DNA of 64,000 bases from Tillus elongatus (GCA_964006375.1 OZ023265.1:112547084-112611083); one strand, 5' to 3'; shown: positions 38,380-56,428, counted from the first letter of the stretch. Translations and numbers: made by a program. Notes: generated by a model from the letters alone, not told the origin.

Positions 38380-41086
38380 TAATCGTATTCTTCATAACTT
38401 AACAATTGTTAATTTTAATGCCAATGGTATCAAAAGGCAGCGAACAGAACTAATAAGCTTTTTATGCCAACATAACGTAGATATTATGTGCATCAGCGAA
38501 ACACACCTGATTAAAGAAGAATCCTTCAATATTCCAAAATACAAAATATACAGGAAGGACCGAGAAACACCTCACGCTTCAGGCGGTGCGGCAATTCTTA
38601 TTAAGAAAAACATTTCTCATTACAATAAAATGTTGCCAAACCTAGTATCTATGGAGGCTGTGTGCATTGAACTGTATATAAAAAACAGCAACCAGTTAAA
38701 GGTAATAGCAGCATACAAGGCACCACATCTAAATATATCTGGACAAGACATCACCTCTATGTTCTCTGATAGCAACCCTACGCTACTACTTGGCGATCTG
38801 AATTCCAAAAATACAATCTGGGGATGTAGAGCAAATAACCCAAATGGGGTCAGACTTAATACAATAACAAGTAAGCACAATATTTTAGTAGTCGCACCTA
38901 GAGAACCAACATATACAGCATCCCGCTCTAATTACCTAGGGGATATCCTAGACATTGCCCTAATAAGAAATACTATCACTCCAGCTCATCAAGTAGTACT
39001 CACAGAACTAGACTCGGATCATTTACCAGTTCTTCTATCATTTTGTGATAAGCCAGAACCCTTCAAACAACCACCAAGACTGATAAATGGTAGGGTTGAT
39101 TGGAAAAAGTTTCAAGAAGATATCGACAGACGTTTGACACCCCTACGCAGACTTTCCACACGACAAGATATAGACAGCGCTGTAAAACATTTAACAGCAT
39201 GCATTGTGCATGCAGTTCATGAATCAACCATTGTTCCAAATCAACTATCAAGACCAAATAAGTCATACGTAACACCTCAATATATATTAGATCTAATTAA
39301 AGAGAAAAACAGGGTCAGACGACTATGGCTTGATAATCATACTAGTCAATTGAAGACCAGACTAAATCAATTAAGTCACCAAGTAAAAAGAGAACTTGAT
39401 GAACATAGAATATCATCATATCAAAAATATATAAGTGAACTAGAAGCAGCAGATCCCTCAATGTGGAGAGCTACCAAAAAAATACTTCGACAACCACAAA
39501 CTACATACAGCTTAAAAACTAACAACGAAGTTCACGATACAGATAAGGGCAAGTGTAGAATATTTGCCGAGCATCTCGAAAACGTTTATGTTCCAGCGCC
39601 TTTACCAAATCACACCCTCACCAAAGATATTAAATCATTTATTGATAATGTGCTTCCTAATATAAGCCCAAACAGCTTCTCGATAATTACCTCAGACGAA
39701 ATATCTGATTTAACCAAAATAATACCAATAAAAAAATCCCCTGGTCATGATCTCATACCGAACATAGTTCTTAAAAATCTGACCAAAAAGTGTTATGAGA
39801 CATTAGCGCTTATATTTAATGCATGCCTGAAAACTGGCTATTTTCCACATACATGGAAACACGCTGTAATTATCATGTTCCTGAAACATGGAAAAAACAA
39901 GATGCACCCATCAAGCTATAGGCCTATCAGCTTGCTATGCACTTTAGGCAAGCTTTTCGAAAAACTGATACTGAGGCGACTGAACGAATTTATGGAAGAG
40001 CATAATACCCTACCCCCCACACAGTTCGGGTTCAGAAAAAAGCATTCAACTCTTCATCAACACCTTCGTTTAAATGAAATTATTGTCAAAGGATTCGAAA
40101 ACAAAAAATATACCACCGTAGCATTTCTTGACGCAACACAAGCTTTTGATAAAATATGGATCGACGGGCTCCTCTTCAAATTAGCAAAAATCCAAGACTT
40201 ACCCTCCTATCTACTCAAAATCATTGCCAGCTTCACACAAAATAGAACATTTGCAGTAAGAATAAACGCCGAATTTTCCACAACTAAAGCAATTCACGCA
40301 GGAGTACCTCAAGGTTCCATATTGGGACCTACACTATATAATTTATATGTAAGCGACATACCATACGAACAAGGCTCCTTATTGGCGATGTACGCGGACG
40401 ATACAGCGATAGCAACACAACACAAAAGCATAATCGAATCCAGGAACCTCTTACAAAATTCCTTAAACAAAGTTACAAAATGGTGCAAGAGCTGGGGAAT
40501 CACTATAAACTCATCAAAGAGTCAAGCTAAAATCTTCACGCTCTTAAGAGGACCAAATCCGCCACCGTTACAAATAGATAACAAAGCAATTCCTTGGAAT
40601 CACAAACACGAATCCGTCAAATATTTAGGCCTACATTACGACCGTACCTTAACCTGGAGGCACCATATCAAAAACAGAACTCAGCAAGCTTATGGACGTC
40701 TAAAAATGCTGTACCCCATTATAAACAGAAAATCATCACTAAAGATTGAATGCGGAACTCTCATCTACAAAAGTATTCTTAGACCAGTTCTCACATATGG
40801 CTGTCCAATATGGGGAACAGCGTCAAATTCAACAATAAATATGGCACAAACCTTCCAGAACAAAGTACTACGAATCATCACCGATGCACCGTGGTTCATT
40901 AGGAACACGCAAATACATCGCGAATTAAACATACCAGTGATCAGTGATTTCAGAAAAACAAGTGCAATCAACTTCCTGAACAAGTTAACTGAATGTCCTA
41001 GAGCATTACATTACAATCTTGGTGCAAGACTACAACAAAGAAGACTAAGAAAAAGACTTCCACAAGATGTGTTTAATGGTCCATGA
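38366..41086 (+). CDS. jockey LINE ORF2, endonuclease-reverse transcriptase
   Basis: Enzyme that nicks target DNA and copies the LINE RNA at the nick. 906 residues, starting at ATG 38,366. The apurinic-like endonuclease occupies about residues 1-235, with ISETHL (Glu45), GDLN (143-146) and SDHLP (217-221), all catalytic landmarks. The reverse transcriptase follows: KSPGHDLIPN, YRPISLLCTLGKLFEKLI, FLDATQAFD (Asp589), GVPQGSILGPTLYN and the catalytic MYADD (YADD 676-679), then KYLGLHYD and the thumb. The length is typical for jockey. No RNase H is seen. The truncated copy at 30-33 kb differs at motif A. All key residues here are intact, so the element could be competent. Confidence 0.96.
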   Translation: MSLYSNRILHNLTIVNFNANGIKRQRTELISFLCQHNVDIMCISETHLIKEESFNIPKYKIYRKDRETPHASGGAAILIKKNISHYNKMLPNLVSMEAVCIELYIKNSNQLKVIAAYKAPHLNISGQDITSMFSDSNPTLLLGDLNSKNTIWGCRANNPNGVRLNTITSKHNILVVAPREPTYTASRSNYLGDILDIALIRNTITPAHQVVLTELDSDHLPVLLSFCDKPEPFKQPPRLINGRVDWKKFQEDIDRRLTPLRRLSTRQDIDSAVKHLTACIVHAVHESTIVPNQLSRPNKSYVTPQYILDLIKEKNRVRRLWLDNHTSQLKTRLNQLSHQVKRELDEHRISSYQKYISELEAADPSMWRATKKILRQPQTTYSLKTNNEVHDTDKGKCRIFAEHLENVYVPAPLPNHTLTKDIKSFIDNVLPNISPNSFSIITSDEISDLTKIIPIKKSPGHDLIPNIVLKNLTKKCYETLALIFNACLKTGYFPHTWKHAVIIMFLKHGKNKMHPSSYRPISLLCTLGKLFEKLILRRLNEFMEEHNTLPPTQFGFRKKHSTLHQHLRLNEIIVKGFENKKYTTVAFLDATQAFDKIWIDGLLFKLAKIQDLPSYLLKIIASFTQNRTFAVRINAEFSTTKAIHAGVPQGSILGPTLYNLYVSDIPYEQGSLLAMYADDTAIATQHKSIIESRNLLQNSLNKVTKWCKSWGITINSSKSQAKIFTLLRGPNPPPLQIDNKAIPWNHKHESVKYLGLHYDRTLTWRHHIKNRTQQAYGRLKMLYPIINRKSSLKIECGTLIYKSILRPVLTYGCPIWGTASNSTINMAQTFQNKVLRIITDAPWFIRNTQIHRELNIPVISDFRKTSAINFLNKLTECPRALHYNLGARLQQRRLRKRLPQDVFNGP

Positions 41087-41356
41087 TCAGAGTTAAAATA
41101 TAATTTAAGTATGTGTGGGTATTTGGGCGCATGGGAGTGTGTGTGTGTGTGTGTGTGAGTATGGATGTGTACATACGAATGTAAGCCTACCAAATAATGT
41201 TACTAATTTATCGACCAAACTATTTTTAATTTATGTTTCTAACTATAGCATCTTATCGTTATAATTTTTTATTGTTTCTTGTATTAGACAATAGCTCATG
41301 GCAGATAAAACAACCATGAATAGCACACATGTTGCTGAACTGGTTTGATCTACAAT
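41087..41356 (+). other. jockey LINE 3' UTR
   Basis: Contains (GT)n at about 41,140-41,158 and the AATAAA-like signal before the poly(A) run. The same 3' UTR, with a shorter CA/GT tract, is in the 29,945 copy. Confidence 0.85.
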
Positions 41357-41560
41357 AAAAAAAAAAAATGGTTTATGTTATAGTTATATATTATAGTCAT
41401 TTGCCGTATTTCGGTCCTTCAGCTCGACCCTTACACCAATTGTTTTAGTATCCAAAACATTACTAAATAAAGTAGTTAATCTTAGATAATATCCAACTCT
41501 AATCGCATGAAGTTTTCCTAAATTTCGGTCTGAATTCTCCATACACCATATAATAATTAT

Positions 41561-41924
41561 TAATCTTTATATCTATATAAATACCTGACCTGATCCGAAT
41601 TTTTATCAGGTGACTCCCCGCCCAAGTCCTGGTCCATTCCTTACCTTATTTATTCTTTATTAATTAACTATCTATACTATCAAAACTAAACTTTATATAT
41701 AAACTAAGTGTTACACAGACAGGCTAAATATATCACTTTTTAGATTATTTTACTTATAGTTTTCTGCGAAATTGTAAGAAAAATTGAGCTCGGTGTGAAA
41801 CGTGGCCGCTCTATTTTGCTCCATTTGCGCAACTCCATTTGACGTTTGTAAAAAGAATTTATCAGCTAGTTACACTTATATCATAAAAACACAAATAGGT
41901 ATTATCTTATCAAATTATTAACTT
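41561..41924. other. no recognisable feature
   Basis: No supportable gene or repeat. Confidence 0.5.
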
Positions 41925-42439
41925 CTCACCTTTTTTGTGCCAAAGTTAATTTAAATATTTTCAATATTTTGCTTCAAAAATTTGCAATATAATTAAACAT
42001 TCTTTTCAGTTATTAGCATGGAAAAAACTGAGCAACTATTCTAAAGCTGATTCCTACATGAATTTTTAAGCGGTTATAAATGTAAATATTTCAAAAAATA
42101 AAGTATTTAGGTAGAAGTAGAGGGCATACCCCTCATCCTGATACACAAAATACATGCTGTTCGGTTTGAAAAAAAATAATTTGAGGCAGTTTGAATTTTT
42201 TCTCATTTAGCCAGTATTTGAGAGGTCTTGTATAGGGCATCTCTATTTTTTCGATGAAAAATATAAACAAAGACATTTCTAAATGCGTCATTTTAATGGG
42301 ACTACGCTAACTATTTATCAAAACGCCGTATCACAATTTGCTATATGTACAAAAGACTTTAAATATTACAAAGCAATTCAAATAACTCGAAAACGATGAA
42401 AGAGTTAATTTTTTCCCCTTTCAGACACGCATTAAAAGT

Positions 42440-43535
<1,096 letters not shown>

Positions 43536-43989
43536 GTTTTTGGCACATATAGAAAACTGTGATACGACGTTTTTCAAATAGTTAGCGTAGTCTCATTCAA
43601 ATGGCGCATTTAGAAAGGTCTTTGTTTATATTTTTCATCGAAAAAATAGAGACGTCCTATACAGGCGCTCTCAAATATTGGCAAATGGCCGTAAATAACT
43701 TTTTTCAAATATAGCAGCATGTATTTTGTATTTCAGAAGAGGGGTATGCCCTCTACTTCTACCTAAAGACTTTATTTTTTGAAATATTTACATTTATAAC
43801 CACTTATAAATTCATATAGTCATGAGTTTTAAAATAGTTTCTCAGTTTTTTTTTCCATTCTATTAACCGATTAGAAACTGTAATTGTATTGCGAATTTTT
43901 GAAGCAAAATATTAAAAATATTTAAATCAACTTTGGCACAAAAAATATAAGAAAATAATAATTTGACAATATTATATTTGTTTGTGTTT

Positions 43990-44405
43990 TTAGTGAATAT
44001 TCTTACAAAAAAATGTACTAATGTAGAGATCCCGACTTTTGAATTTTGAAAAAATTTTGCAAATCATGTATCACACCGATAACTAAAAAAATAATGGGCC
44101 GATTTTGATAAAATTTAGCATGTACCTTCCCTTTGTAAATGGCTTGGATAAGTTCGTTATTCAGGAAAATCGGACGAGGTTTTCCAGGAAAATTTTGAGT
44201 TTTTATTCGAAAAATTTTTTTATCTCAAAAAATAAAAAAGCTAAGATAACCAAATTTGGCAGGTAGGTTTACGATATTAAAAGTAAACTATACACCAAAA
44301 TTTAGATTTCTATGTTACAAGAAAAAAAGTTATAATAAAATATTTTGTGCCAGATCATTTCTATGAAAATTCACTACCATAACGCACTTGTTGCGTCCAG
44401 GCTTT
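43990..44405 (-). mobile_element. family A element, compact copy without TA array
   Basis: The minus-strand 5' end CCTGGACGCAACAAGTGCG (near 44,400) continues uninterrupted through TATAGTTTACTTTTAATATCG to a decayed hairpin at about 43,990-44,025. It supplies the empty-site order for the split copy at 19,003. Confidence 0.82.

Positions 44406-47200
<2,795 letters not shown>

Positions 47201-47264
<64 letters not shown>
47201..47264. repeat. (TA)n array between two inverted-repeat elements
   Basis: About 32 TA units separating the elements that end at 47,200 and start at 47,266. Confidence 0.95.
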
Positions 47265-47267
<3 letters not shown>

Positions 47268-48034
47268 CAGGGTGGCGCATTTCTGCGGTAAACTGAATAT
47301 TAATGTTATTATGCACAATACAGAAAAAAATGTAATTACAAAAATTATAGAGAATCAGAGGCTGCACGTTCTAAAACTATTTGTGACTATACAGAAGGTC
47401 CCATATTTGCAAGACAAGGCAAACGTCCTTTTTTAAGTAGAACATTCTGTATATTACATAATTTTTGAAATTCTTTTTTAATTTTGGGTCGAATTTGTGC
47501 AAGTATATTTTTTAGCTACAGTGCTTTTTTTAAAGGTATTTTGAATTGTATTTAAAAAATTCAAATTCACCTGCAGCTTGTAAATGACGTTATTCTACCG
47601 ATTATTAAACTTAGAGATTGCCGTTTGGCATGTTGTTCGGGCATCGAAAACATCACATTGTTGTAATATAGACGATATCTTTACTTATACAGGCTGTTCG
47701 TAAATAGCGATTAATGTTGGGAACATTCTAAGCCCGAAAACTTTTTTTTTTTTTCAAATGGAATACCCTATCAGATATGTTGTGAAAAGCAAGGCCTCAT
47801 CTTTAACTTCAACTTCTGTTAAAAATCCAATACGTTAAAAACTGATAGTTCTTATCTTATTTAGATTTATATTCACATACCATGATTTATAAGAACATAC
47901 GTGGTAAAATAGTAGGCCATTGAGAAATGACAGATTCCACATTGTAAATTAATCACTGTCAGGTTATTGTTGTCAGTAGCTGCTAGTAAAGTTTTACTAA
48001 AAACATAAATGCATTTTTCTTAGAAGACTTAACT

Positions 48035-49020
48035 CGTATGCTTTGGGTTTCGGGAGAGTGTTTAAGAAATTATCTGTCAGCCAATAGAGTGTATCACCAG
48101 AAGCTTTCTGGATGAAGACAACCCACCAAGACATCGTTTTAGAGACTAATGGAGCGGGTTAATGGAACTGGTTCTGCTAAGTACAAGCCACACGAAAAAA
48201 ACCAAAACAATTACCACTGAGGACAATGAAGTGAATGTGTTGCTCACTACCTATGACGATCCTCATCTTGGCACCCGAGAGATAGCAAGCCCCCAGAACA
48301 TTAGTCATAGGTCAGTACAGACGATATTACACAAATACAAGATACATCCATATCATATTCAGCTACACCAAGAGCTCACCAATAAAGATTATCATCTTGC
48401 CAGTGAGCACAGAAAAAAATACGGCTGACTAGATGCCTCAGATACAATTTTATTTGGGTATCAAGCTACGTTCCATAGAAACGTAACTGTAAATAGGCGC
48501 AACTTCGATTGCTATGCAACAAGCAATCCCCATATATCCAGTACACGCAGTCAGACAAGATGGTATTTGAACGTTTGGGGTAGGATTATAGGAGAGTATG
48601 TAGTGGGACCACATTTCTTCGAGGGAACGTTAAATGGGGCGATGTATCTAAATTTTTGTAGAAAACCACTTACTTGTATTACTAGAAGATGTGCCACTTA
48701 CTATACGTCAAAAAATGTGGTTTCTCCATGATGGTGCTCACACAGCGCCATTAAACATTATCTGAATGAAAAATTTCCAGAGAGGTGGATTAGAAGAGGA
48801 GGACCAGTTTCATGGCCAGGTCTATCACCAGATCTCACCAAAATCGATTTTTTTCTTGTGGGGCCATGTCAAAAATTGGGTATAGGCATCGCATCCATCT
48901 ACCAAGGAAGAAATTAAAGGCAAGATCCTAGAAACCTACCGAAGCATCAATGTTAATATGTTGAGAAGAGTAACTCAATCATTTGAATATAGATTGTAGT
49001 CTTGCATTGACGTTTAGGGA
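48035..49020 (+). pseudogene. DD41D-type transposase, heavily decayed
   Basis: Mixed-frame translation gives a DUF4817-like DNA-binding part (ECLRNYLSANRVYHQKLSG, about 48,050, and RLMERVNGTGS, about 48,145), then TREIASPQNISHRSVQTIL (48,270), the catalytic region NVWGRIIGEYVVGPHFFEG (about 48,573-48,628), HDGAHTAP (about 48,729) where relatives have QQDGAPPH, and FFLWGHVKNW-like sequence (about 48,852). Frames are broken in at least ten places. It belongs to the same transposase group as 49,806 and 53,356 and probably mobilised the 47,266-51,958 element. Confidence 0.75.
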
Positions 49021-49224
49021 GGTACGTTTGAGCATTTGCTGTAAGTAGGTAAATATTTGTATCTACTGTTTTTATGTTTAATTGTTTAACGCTCTAAAAT
49101 TGTTGTGTCTTTCTTTTGAATTATTTTATATTCGATTTTTAAATTCTACGTCCTTGTGAAATACAACTAATAAAGTTCTCCACCCAGTATAACAATTGTG
49201 AACATCACCAAATTTTAATAAACG

Positions 49225-49661
49225 ATGTGAAGATTCAGAAGATCAGCGAAAATAAATGGATCATCATGTATCCACTAGAAACTATAGTCAACTACAGATG
49301 CAGCGATGACCGTAAAATCGTGACCATAGATGGTAGCTATCTGGTAAAAATAGAAGAAGGCTGTAAGGTAAAAATTAAACGACAAACCGTAAGTTCTCAT
49401 CAATATGAAATAAAAAAACTTTTCTATGTGCCGTTACCCGAACTTAAATTTAGTGAACTGTCTATCAACTCAAAACTTAACATTGTGCCTTTACATCTAG
49501 AATATATACATTTAGATGAATTGAATTTACTGAAATCCCAACTACAGCATCAGAAGGAGTTACTACAAATAATAAGTGTTACTGTAATTCATACTTCGAT
49601 AAGTGTTTTTACTCTAACTGTTTGTGTTCTTTTATTAACAGTAGCATGTTTCTGTTTTTAA
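49225..49661 (+). pseudogene. envelope-like fusion protein fragment (errantivirus/baculovirus F type), C-terminal part
   Basis: An open stretch of about 144 codons without a usable start (ATG at 49,225 is followed at once by TGA). It has a Cys-containing extracellular-type segment (YPLETIVNYRCSDD and DGSYLVKIEEGCKVKI), then a heptad-like LDELNLLKSQLQHQKELL (about residues 95-113), and ends with a hydrophobic membrane segment near the C-terminus. This layout resembles the C-terminal part of F-type envelope proteins carried by insect errantiviruses. Receptor-binding, furin-site and fusion-peptide regions are absent. It has no flanking LTR that I can see and is a dead fragment. Assignment is by pattern memory only. 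Confidence 0.55.
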
Positions 49662-49805
49662 AAATTTAAAGGCAGAATAACCAGTTCCGCAGTCGAGTTC
49701 AAAATCATAAATGAACATTTTTGACATGCTAAAGTCAAATAAGTTTGTTACTGTCAAATCAAACATTTTTGATTACCAATACATATTTTGCTGAAAAGCT
49801 TTAAA

Positions 49806-50901
49806 ATGAATAATAATGATAGCTACAGTAGTGAGGAACGAGTGTTTATTATAAAAACATATTACAGTGCTGGCAGTTTGCGAAGAGTTCGAGATTTGTT
49901 CTCAGTTAAGTACGATGATCGACCCATTCCATCCGTGAGCACAATCCAACGTATTTTAAGAAAATTTGAAGAAAATGCAAGTGTATCAGTAGAAAATAGG
50001 GGTGGTAAGTTTACAGCTGAATTTGTATTATTTCAATATCAATGTATTTTTATAATGAAACAGGCGTTAGAAGACAAGTTAATGCAGGACTAGAAGAAAG
50101 GGTACTAGCGTTATTCAATGTAAATCCAACTACAAGTACTAGAGTTGCAGCAGAAGAATATTGTGTTTCTCGGGAGCGTGTGCGAAATATCCTTAAAAAA
50201 CACAACTGCCACCCGTACAAGCCGCAGTGCCATCAAGAGTTGTTGGAAATAGATGAAGAGAGCAGCCGTGTATTTTGTCAAGATGTTATGGAACGCGCCA
50301 ATCGGGATCGCCATTTTCTTTCATCGATTTGCTTTACTGACGAGTGCACCTTTTCGCTAAATAATGAACCTAACGTACAGAATACAAGATACTGGGCGCA
50401 ACAAAACCCAATGTTTCAACTTTCGACGAGATCCCAATACCTTCAGAAAATTAATATTTGGGCAGGCATTTTAAATAATCATATCATTGGACCGTTTGAA
50501 CTAATTGGCAATTTAAATTTAGAAAATTATTTGGAACTCTTGGTAAATAAGGTATGTCCTGCATTAGACGAAGTTGCAAATAAAAATCGGGAAGTCTGGT
50601 TTCAGCAGGATGGGTGTCCAGCTAATTTTGGTGTACACGTAAGAACCTATTTTGATAATTTTTTCCTAATCATTGGATTGGTCGCGGTGGTAATATTAAT
50701 TGGCCGGCCAGATCCCCCGATTTGACACTTTGTGACTTCTTATTGTAGGGTCACCTTAAAAACAAAATTTATGAAACTTGTCACCCAAATATTAATTCTT
50801 TGAGGAAGGCTATCCTTGCTGAATGTGCACGCGTTAATGACCAACAACTCACACAATTTCGAAAGGTCTTTTATAATAGGTTGGGATATTGTTTATATTA
50901 A
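49806..50901 (+). pseudogene. DD41D-type transposase gene with a 59-bp intron, recently broken
   Basis: Mariner-superfamily transposase. Exon 1 starts at ATG 49,806 (EERVFIIKTYYSAGSLRRV, a DUF4817-like domain). A GTAAGT...AAACAG intron (50,005-50,063, 59 bp) restores the frame into VRRQVNAGLEERVLALF. The catalytic region has FTDECTFSLN (first Asp), NIWAGILNNHIIGPFELIG, WFQQDGCPANFG (second Asp) and, after a one-base frameshift near 50,665, RSPDLTLCDFLL (third Asp, 41 residues after the second). One in-frame TAG replaces the Trp of FLLWGHLK. The remaining frame reaches a stop at 50,899-50,901. Only two lesions are visible, so inactivation is fairly recent. Element ends were not identified. Confidence 0.85.
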
Positions 50902-50995
50902 AATGGGGGATTATTTGAATATTTGTTGTAATTGTTTCAGTTAAATTATTGTTACTTATTGTTTGTTAATAGGTAATTTTATTATTGTTCCGGAA

Positions 50996-51143
<148 letters not shown>

Positions 51144-51958
51144 TGTCCTAATAAATAAATATTCGTAGTTACCGTTTTTATGTTAAATTGTTTAACGCTC
51201 TAAAATTTTTTGGTCTTTCTTTTAAATTATTTTATATTTGATTGTCAAATTCTACGCCGTAAAATTCCTATAATCAATGTTTGTAATGTTTATAACTTGA
51301 TGCATTATTTTTTATTCAGAAACATAAGTTTCTATGAAAATTAATTATTTATTAATATTTTTCAGTTCTTAAATCTTTTTTTATTTCTCAGTGGCCTACT
51401 ATTTCACTTCGTATTGCTTTTATAAATCATGCCATGTGAATATCAATGTAAATAATATAAGAAAATAGCAGTTTTGAACATTTGAGTATTTAACAAATGT
51501 TGAAGATAAAAATCAGGCCTTGCTTTTCACAATATAAAATACAGGGCGTCGTTTATATTACAACAATGCGATGTTATCTATGAACGAATAACATGTCAAA
51601 TTGAAGTCTCTAAGTTTAATAATCGCTAAAATATCGACATTTAAAAGCTGCATGTAATTTTTTTTAAAATAAAATTCCAAATATCTTTAAAACAAAGCAC
51701 TGTAGCTAAAAACGTACTTCTAAAAATTAGAGTCAGAATTAAAAAAGAGGTCCAAAAAATTAAGAAATATACAGGGTGTTCTATTTAAAAAAGTATGTTT
51801 GCTTTGTCCGGTAAATATGGGACATCGTGTATAATCACAAATAATTTTGAAAATTGCAGCTTGTGATTCTGTCTAATTTTTGTGACTCCATTTTTTTTTT
51901 GTATTGTGAATAATAACGGAAAAAATTAGCTTTACCGCAGAAATACGCCACCCTGTAT

Positions 51959-52115
51959 GTGTGTGCATATGCATCCAAGCGATAATTAAAACAATAGTAA
52001 CTGATTTGAACGAAACTTGGCACGTATCTTCATTTTCTTAATTTCTTGGGCATTTTGGACATTTTCCCCCAAAAATATACAAAAACATTTATGAATGGAC
52101 TATATCTTTGAAATT
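51959..52115 (-). repeat. family A fragment right of the 47,266 element
   Basis: CATCCAAGCGATAATTAAAA followed by GAACGAAACTTGGCACGTA is the block that normally adjoins the TA array in family A, in minus orientation. The 47,266 element appears to have landed at that array. Confidence 0.6.
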
Positions 52116-52520
52116 ATTAGATCAACTAGAATGACGCTTTACACGTAGCTGGCAAAGATGAACGTCAACCTCTGTTGTGAATTTTAAATCATTTGGTTCT
52201 CAAAATTTGGAGTCTTCTCTAAATTTAAAATAAACTTTGAAACAGGTGAACTGAAACGATTTAAATAATTAAAGTCCATGCCTGACAAATGCAGAGTAGT
52301 CAACTACATTTATATATAGTACAGGCATAAACTATAATTCAGTGATACTAAAACAATGGAAATGACACGCGTAAAGCATAGTACCTGAACTCGAGATCGA
52401 AAGTCTCGGCCATTAAAGTCCCGAACATTTATTAAATCATTTGTCAAGAATTACGATGTTAGAATCACAGATATGCAAATTCAGTAACGTTATGTATTTC
52501 ATTCATTGTGAGTGGCATAT
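52116..52520. other. no recognisable feature
   Basis: No supportable gene or repeat. Confidence 0.5.
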
Positions 52521-52532
52521 TATAAGAAAATC

Positions 52533-52851
52533 CGGAACGCAGCAAGTGCGTTATGGTAGCGAATTTTTCTTAAATGCTTCAAATTTGAATAACTCAATTT
52601 GCTATAAACCTAAAAGATCTAAATTTGGTACATACATAGTAAGTCATGTGCCGGTGAAACACACCTACCAAATTTCATCAAAATAACTTTACTATTTTTT
52701 TAAACACAATTTTTTTCCAGAAAACTAATTTTTGTTTTTAGAAAAACTGGTCCAATCAGGATGACTAACGAACTCGTCCGCGGTCTTAATAAATTGAAGA
52801 TATGTGCCAAATTTCGTTCAAATCAGTTTAGCATTTTTTGAGTTAGCGCTC

Positions 52852-52940
<89 letters not shown>
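52533..52940 (+). mobile_element. family A element, 5' half with TA array
   Basis: It starts CCGGAACGCAGCAAGTGCG, runs through the AATAACTCAATTTGCT and ACTAACGAACTCGTCC blocks and reaches (TA)n at 52,853-52,940, where the 52,941 element is inserted. The 3' half was not found beyond the inserted elements. Confidence 0.78.
52853..52940. repeat. (TA)n array, landing site
   Basis: About 44 TA units ending at the left terminus of the intact DD41D element. Confidence 0.95.
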
Positions 52941-55111
<2,171 letters not shown>

Positions 55112-55645
55112 TGAGATGCAATAGAGCATGGTTGATAGAGAATTTCACAAACAAAATAGATAAAAATCATAGAATCAATAAATTTTTTGATAGCTGGGAG
55201 TAATTAATGGATAATATATATTTTATTGAGTGGATTGGAATTTAATTTAATAACACCCCTCTTATTAAACTGCAAAACACATTCCAAAAGAAGTGGCACC
55301 ATTACGTAACAAATTATGGAGATCCTGCTAGGATGTGGAAATTTGCTTCAAACTTGTAGTCCAGTTGAGAGCGGTTTTACACGGCTGGTTGAAGATATAT
55401 GTGTGATAAAAATGTAATTGTTGTTAGATATAGCTGTGCTTTTTTTAATTTGCATATGCTGGAGTCTATTGGTATCTTATCTGATTGTCTGACACAAGGA
55501 CAAAATTGTTGATGTTAGATGTTTTTTCTTACATGCTGGTTGGTTATAGCTGTATATATCTGTGATATATGATACTCTGGTTTTAAATTTTCTTTAATGT
55601 TCGTTGGTTTAATTAAATGTTTTGTTCGCTTATGGCCTGTAGTGG

Positions 55646-55948
55646 TTAGAGATATTTTTTAGGTAGGTACGTGAGATAGGTTACATTGGTTTTGAAGTGT
55701 AGGATGATAAGAGGCAACCAGTGGTTAGGCCTTCGCATTGGAAATTCCTGAGTTGTACAAATAGCGGAAATTGTCGTCGAAACTAGGTCATTTAGGTGAA
55801 GTAGGGACTCCTGAGCCGTCAAGCGTCTTTGATTTATGGTAATACGTGTGTTAGGACATATCAACCTGTTTCCATCTGAGGAGGTTGGAAGCTTTAGAGT
55901 TGAATAATAGAGGGGTATGGATGTTGTTGAACCCACTCTATCAGCCAT
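55646..55948 (-). CDS. unknown 100-residue ORF, left arm copy
   Basis: Starts at an ATG (MADRVGSTTSIPLYYSTLKL) and ends at a stop at 55,646-55,648. There is no signal peptide, membrane segment or known domain that I recognise. The middle is Thr/Ser-rich (NTRITINQRRLTAQESLL). The mirror copy at 58,904 differs by one residue (Ile here, Phe there). Conservation between arms follows from the high DNA identity and is not evidence for selection. It may be chance. Confidence 0.35.
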   Translation of the reverse strand: MADRVGSTTSIPLYYSTLKLPTSSDGNRLICPNTRITINQRRLTAQESLLHLNDLVSTTISAICTTQEFPMRRPNHWLPLIILHFKTNVTYLTYLPKKYL

Positions 55949-56151
55949 GAAGCAAGCGAACCGATATGGTTATGAAAACCATGATTCTCTTCCTGGTCTA
56001 AAAAACTCAGGGGAAGTGGGACCAGAATCTGGCTAGGCTAGGATATGCTCTATGCACGAGAAGTGCGCAAAAAGCTGGTCACACTCTGACTTACTTCACC
56101 TTGAGGAGGAAGCAAATGTTGTAGATAGCCTTGGAGGCCCAGGCTGTCCAA

Positions 56152-56428
56152 CATGTCTGCTGTGAGGATCTAGGGCAAGCACCCCAGTACATTGGGGGCA
56201 TACCTAATCAAGATAAGGGGTATGAACAAATTTTAACGGAACACTAGGACAAGTAGTGTTATAGTTTTAAGGTTGCTAGCAGTTCTAGACATGTCTGCTG
56301 TGAGCATCGAGGGCAACCACCCCAGGACATTGAAGATATACCTAATTCAGATATGAAGTATGATTTGTAAAAATTTTTGACGGAGCACTAGGACAAGTAG
56401 TGTTATAGTTTTAAGGTTGCTAGTACTT
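56152..56428. repeat. ~140-bp tandem pair in the left arm (mirrored at 58,425-58,700)
   Basis: ACATGTCTGCTGTGAG starts both units (about 56,152 and 56,290). Each runs through a GGGCAA(G/C)CACCCCAG word and GGACAAGTAGTGTTATAG. The right arm has the complement. Confidence 0.8.

Larger units (their letters stand above)
36965..41367 (+). mobile_element. full-length jockey-clade LINE
   Basis: Bounded by a perfect 17-bp target duplication ATGGTTTATGTTATAGT (36,948-36,964 and 41,368-41,384). It starts GGAGTCGTGCGCGAAC and ends with AATAAAA and a poly(A) run (41,356-41,368). It has a 5' UTR of about 200 bp, two open ORFs overlapping by 14 bp, and a 3' UTR with a (GT)n tract. The perfect duplication and open frames indicate a recent insertion. 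Confidence 0.95.

Noticed and set aside
38620..40983. Antisense open frames across the jockey ORF2
   Set aside because: They are shadows of the intact sense frame and have no independent start or family.
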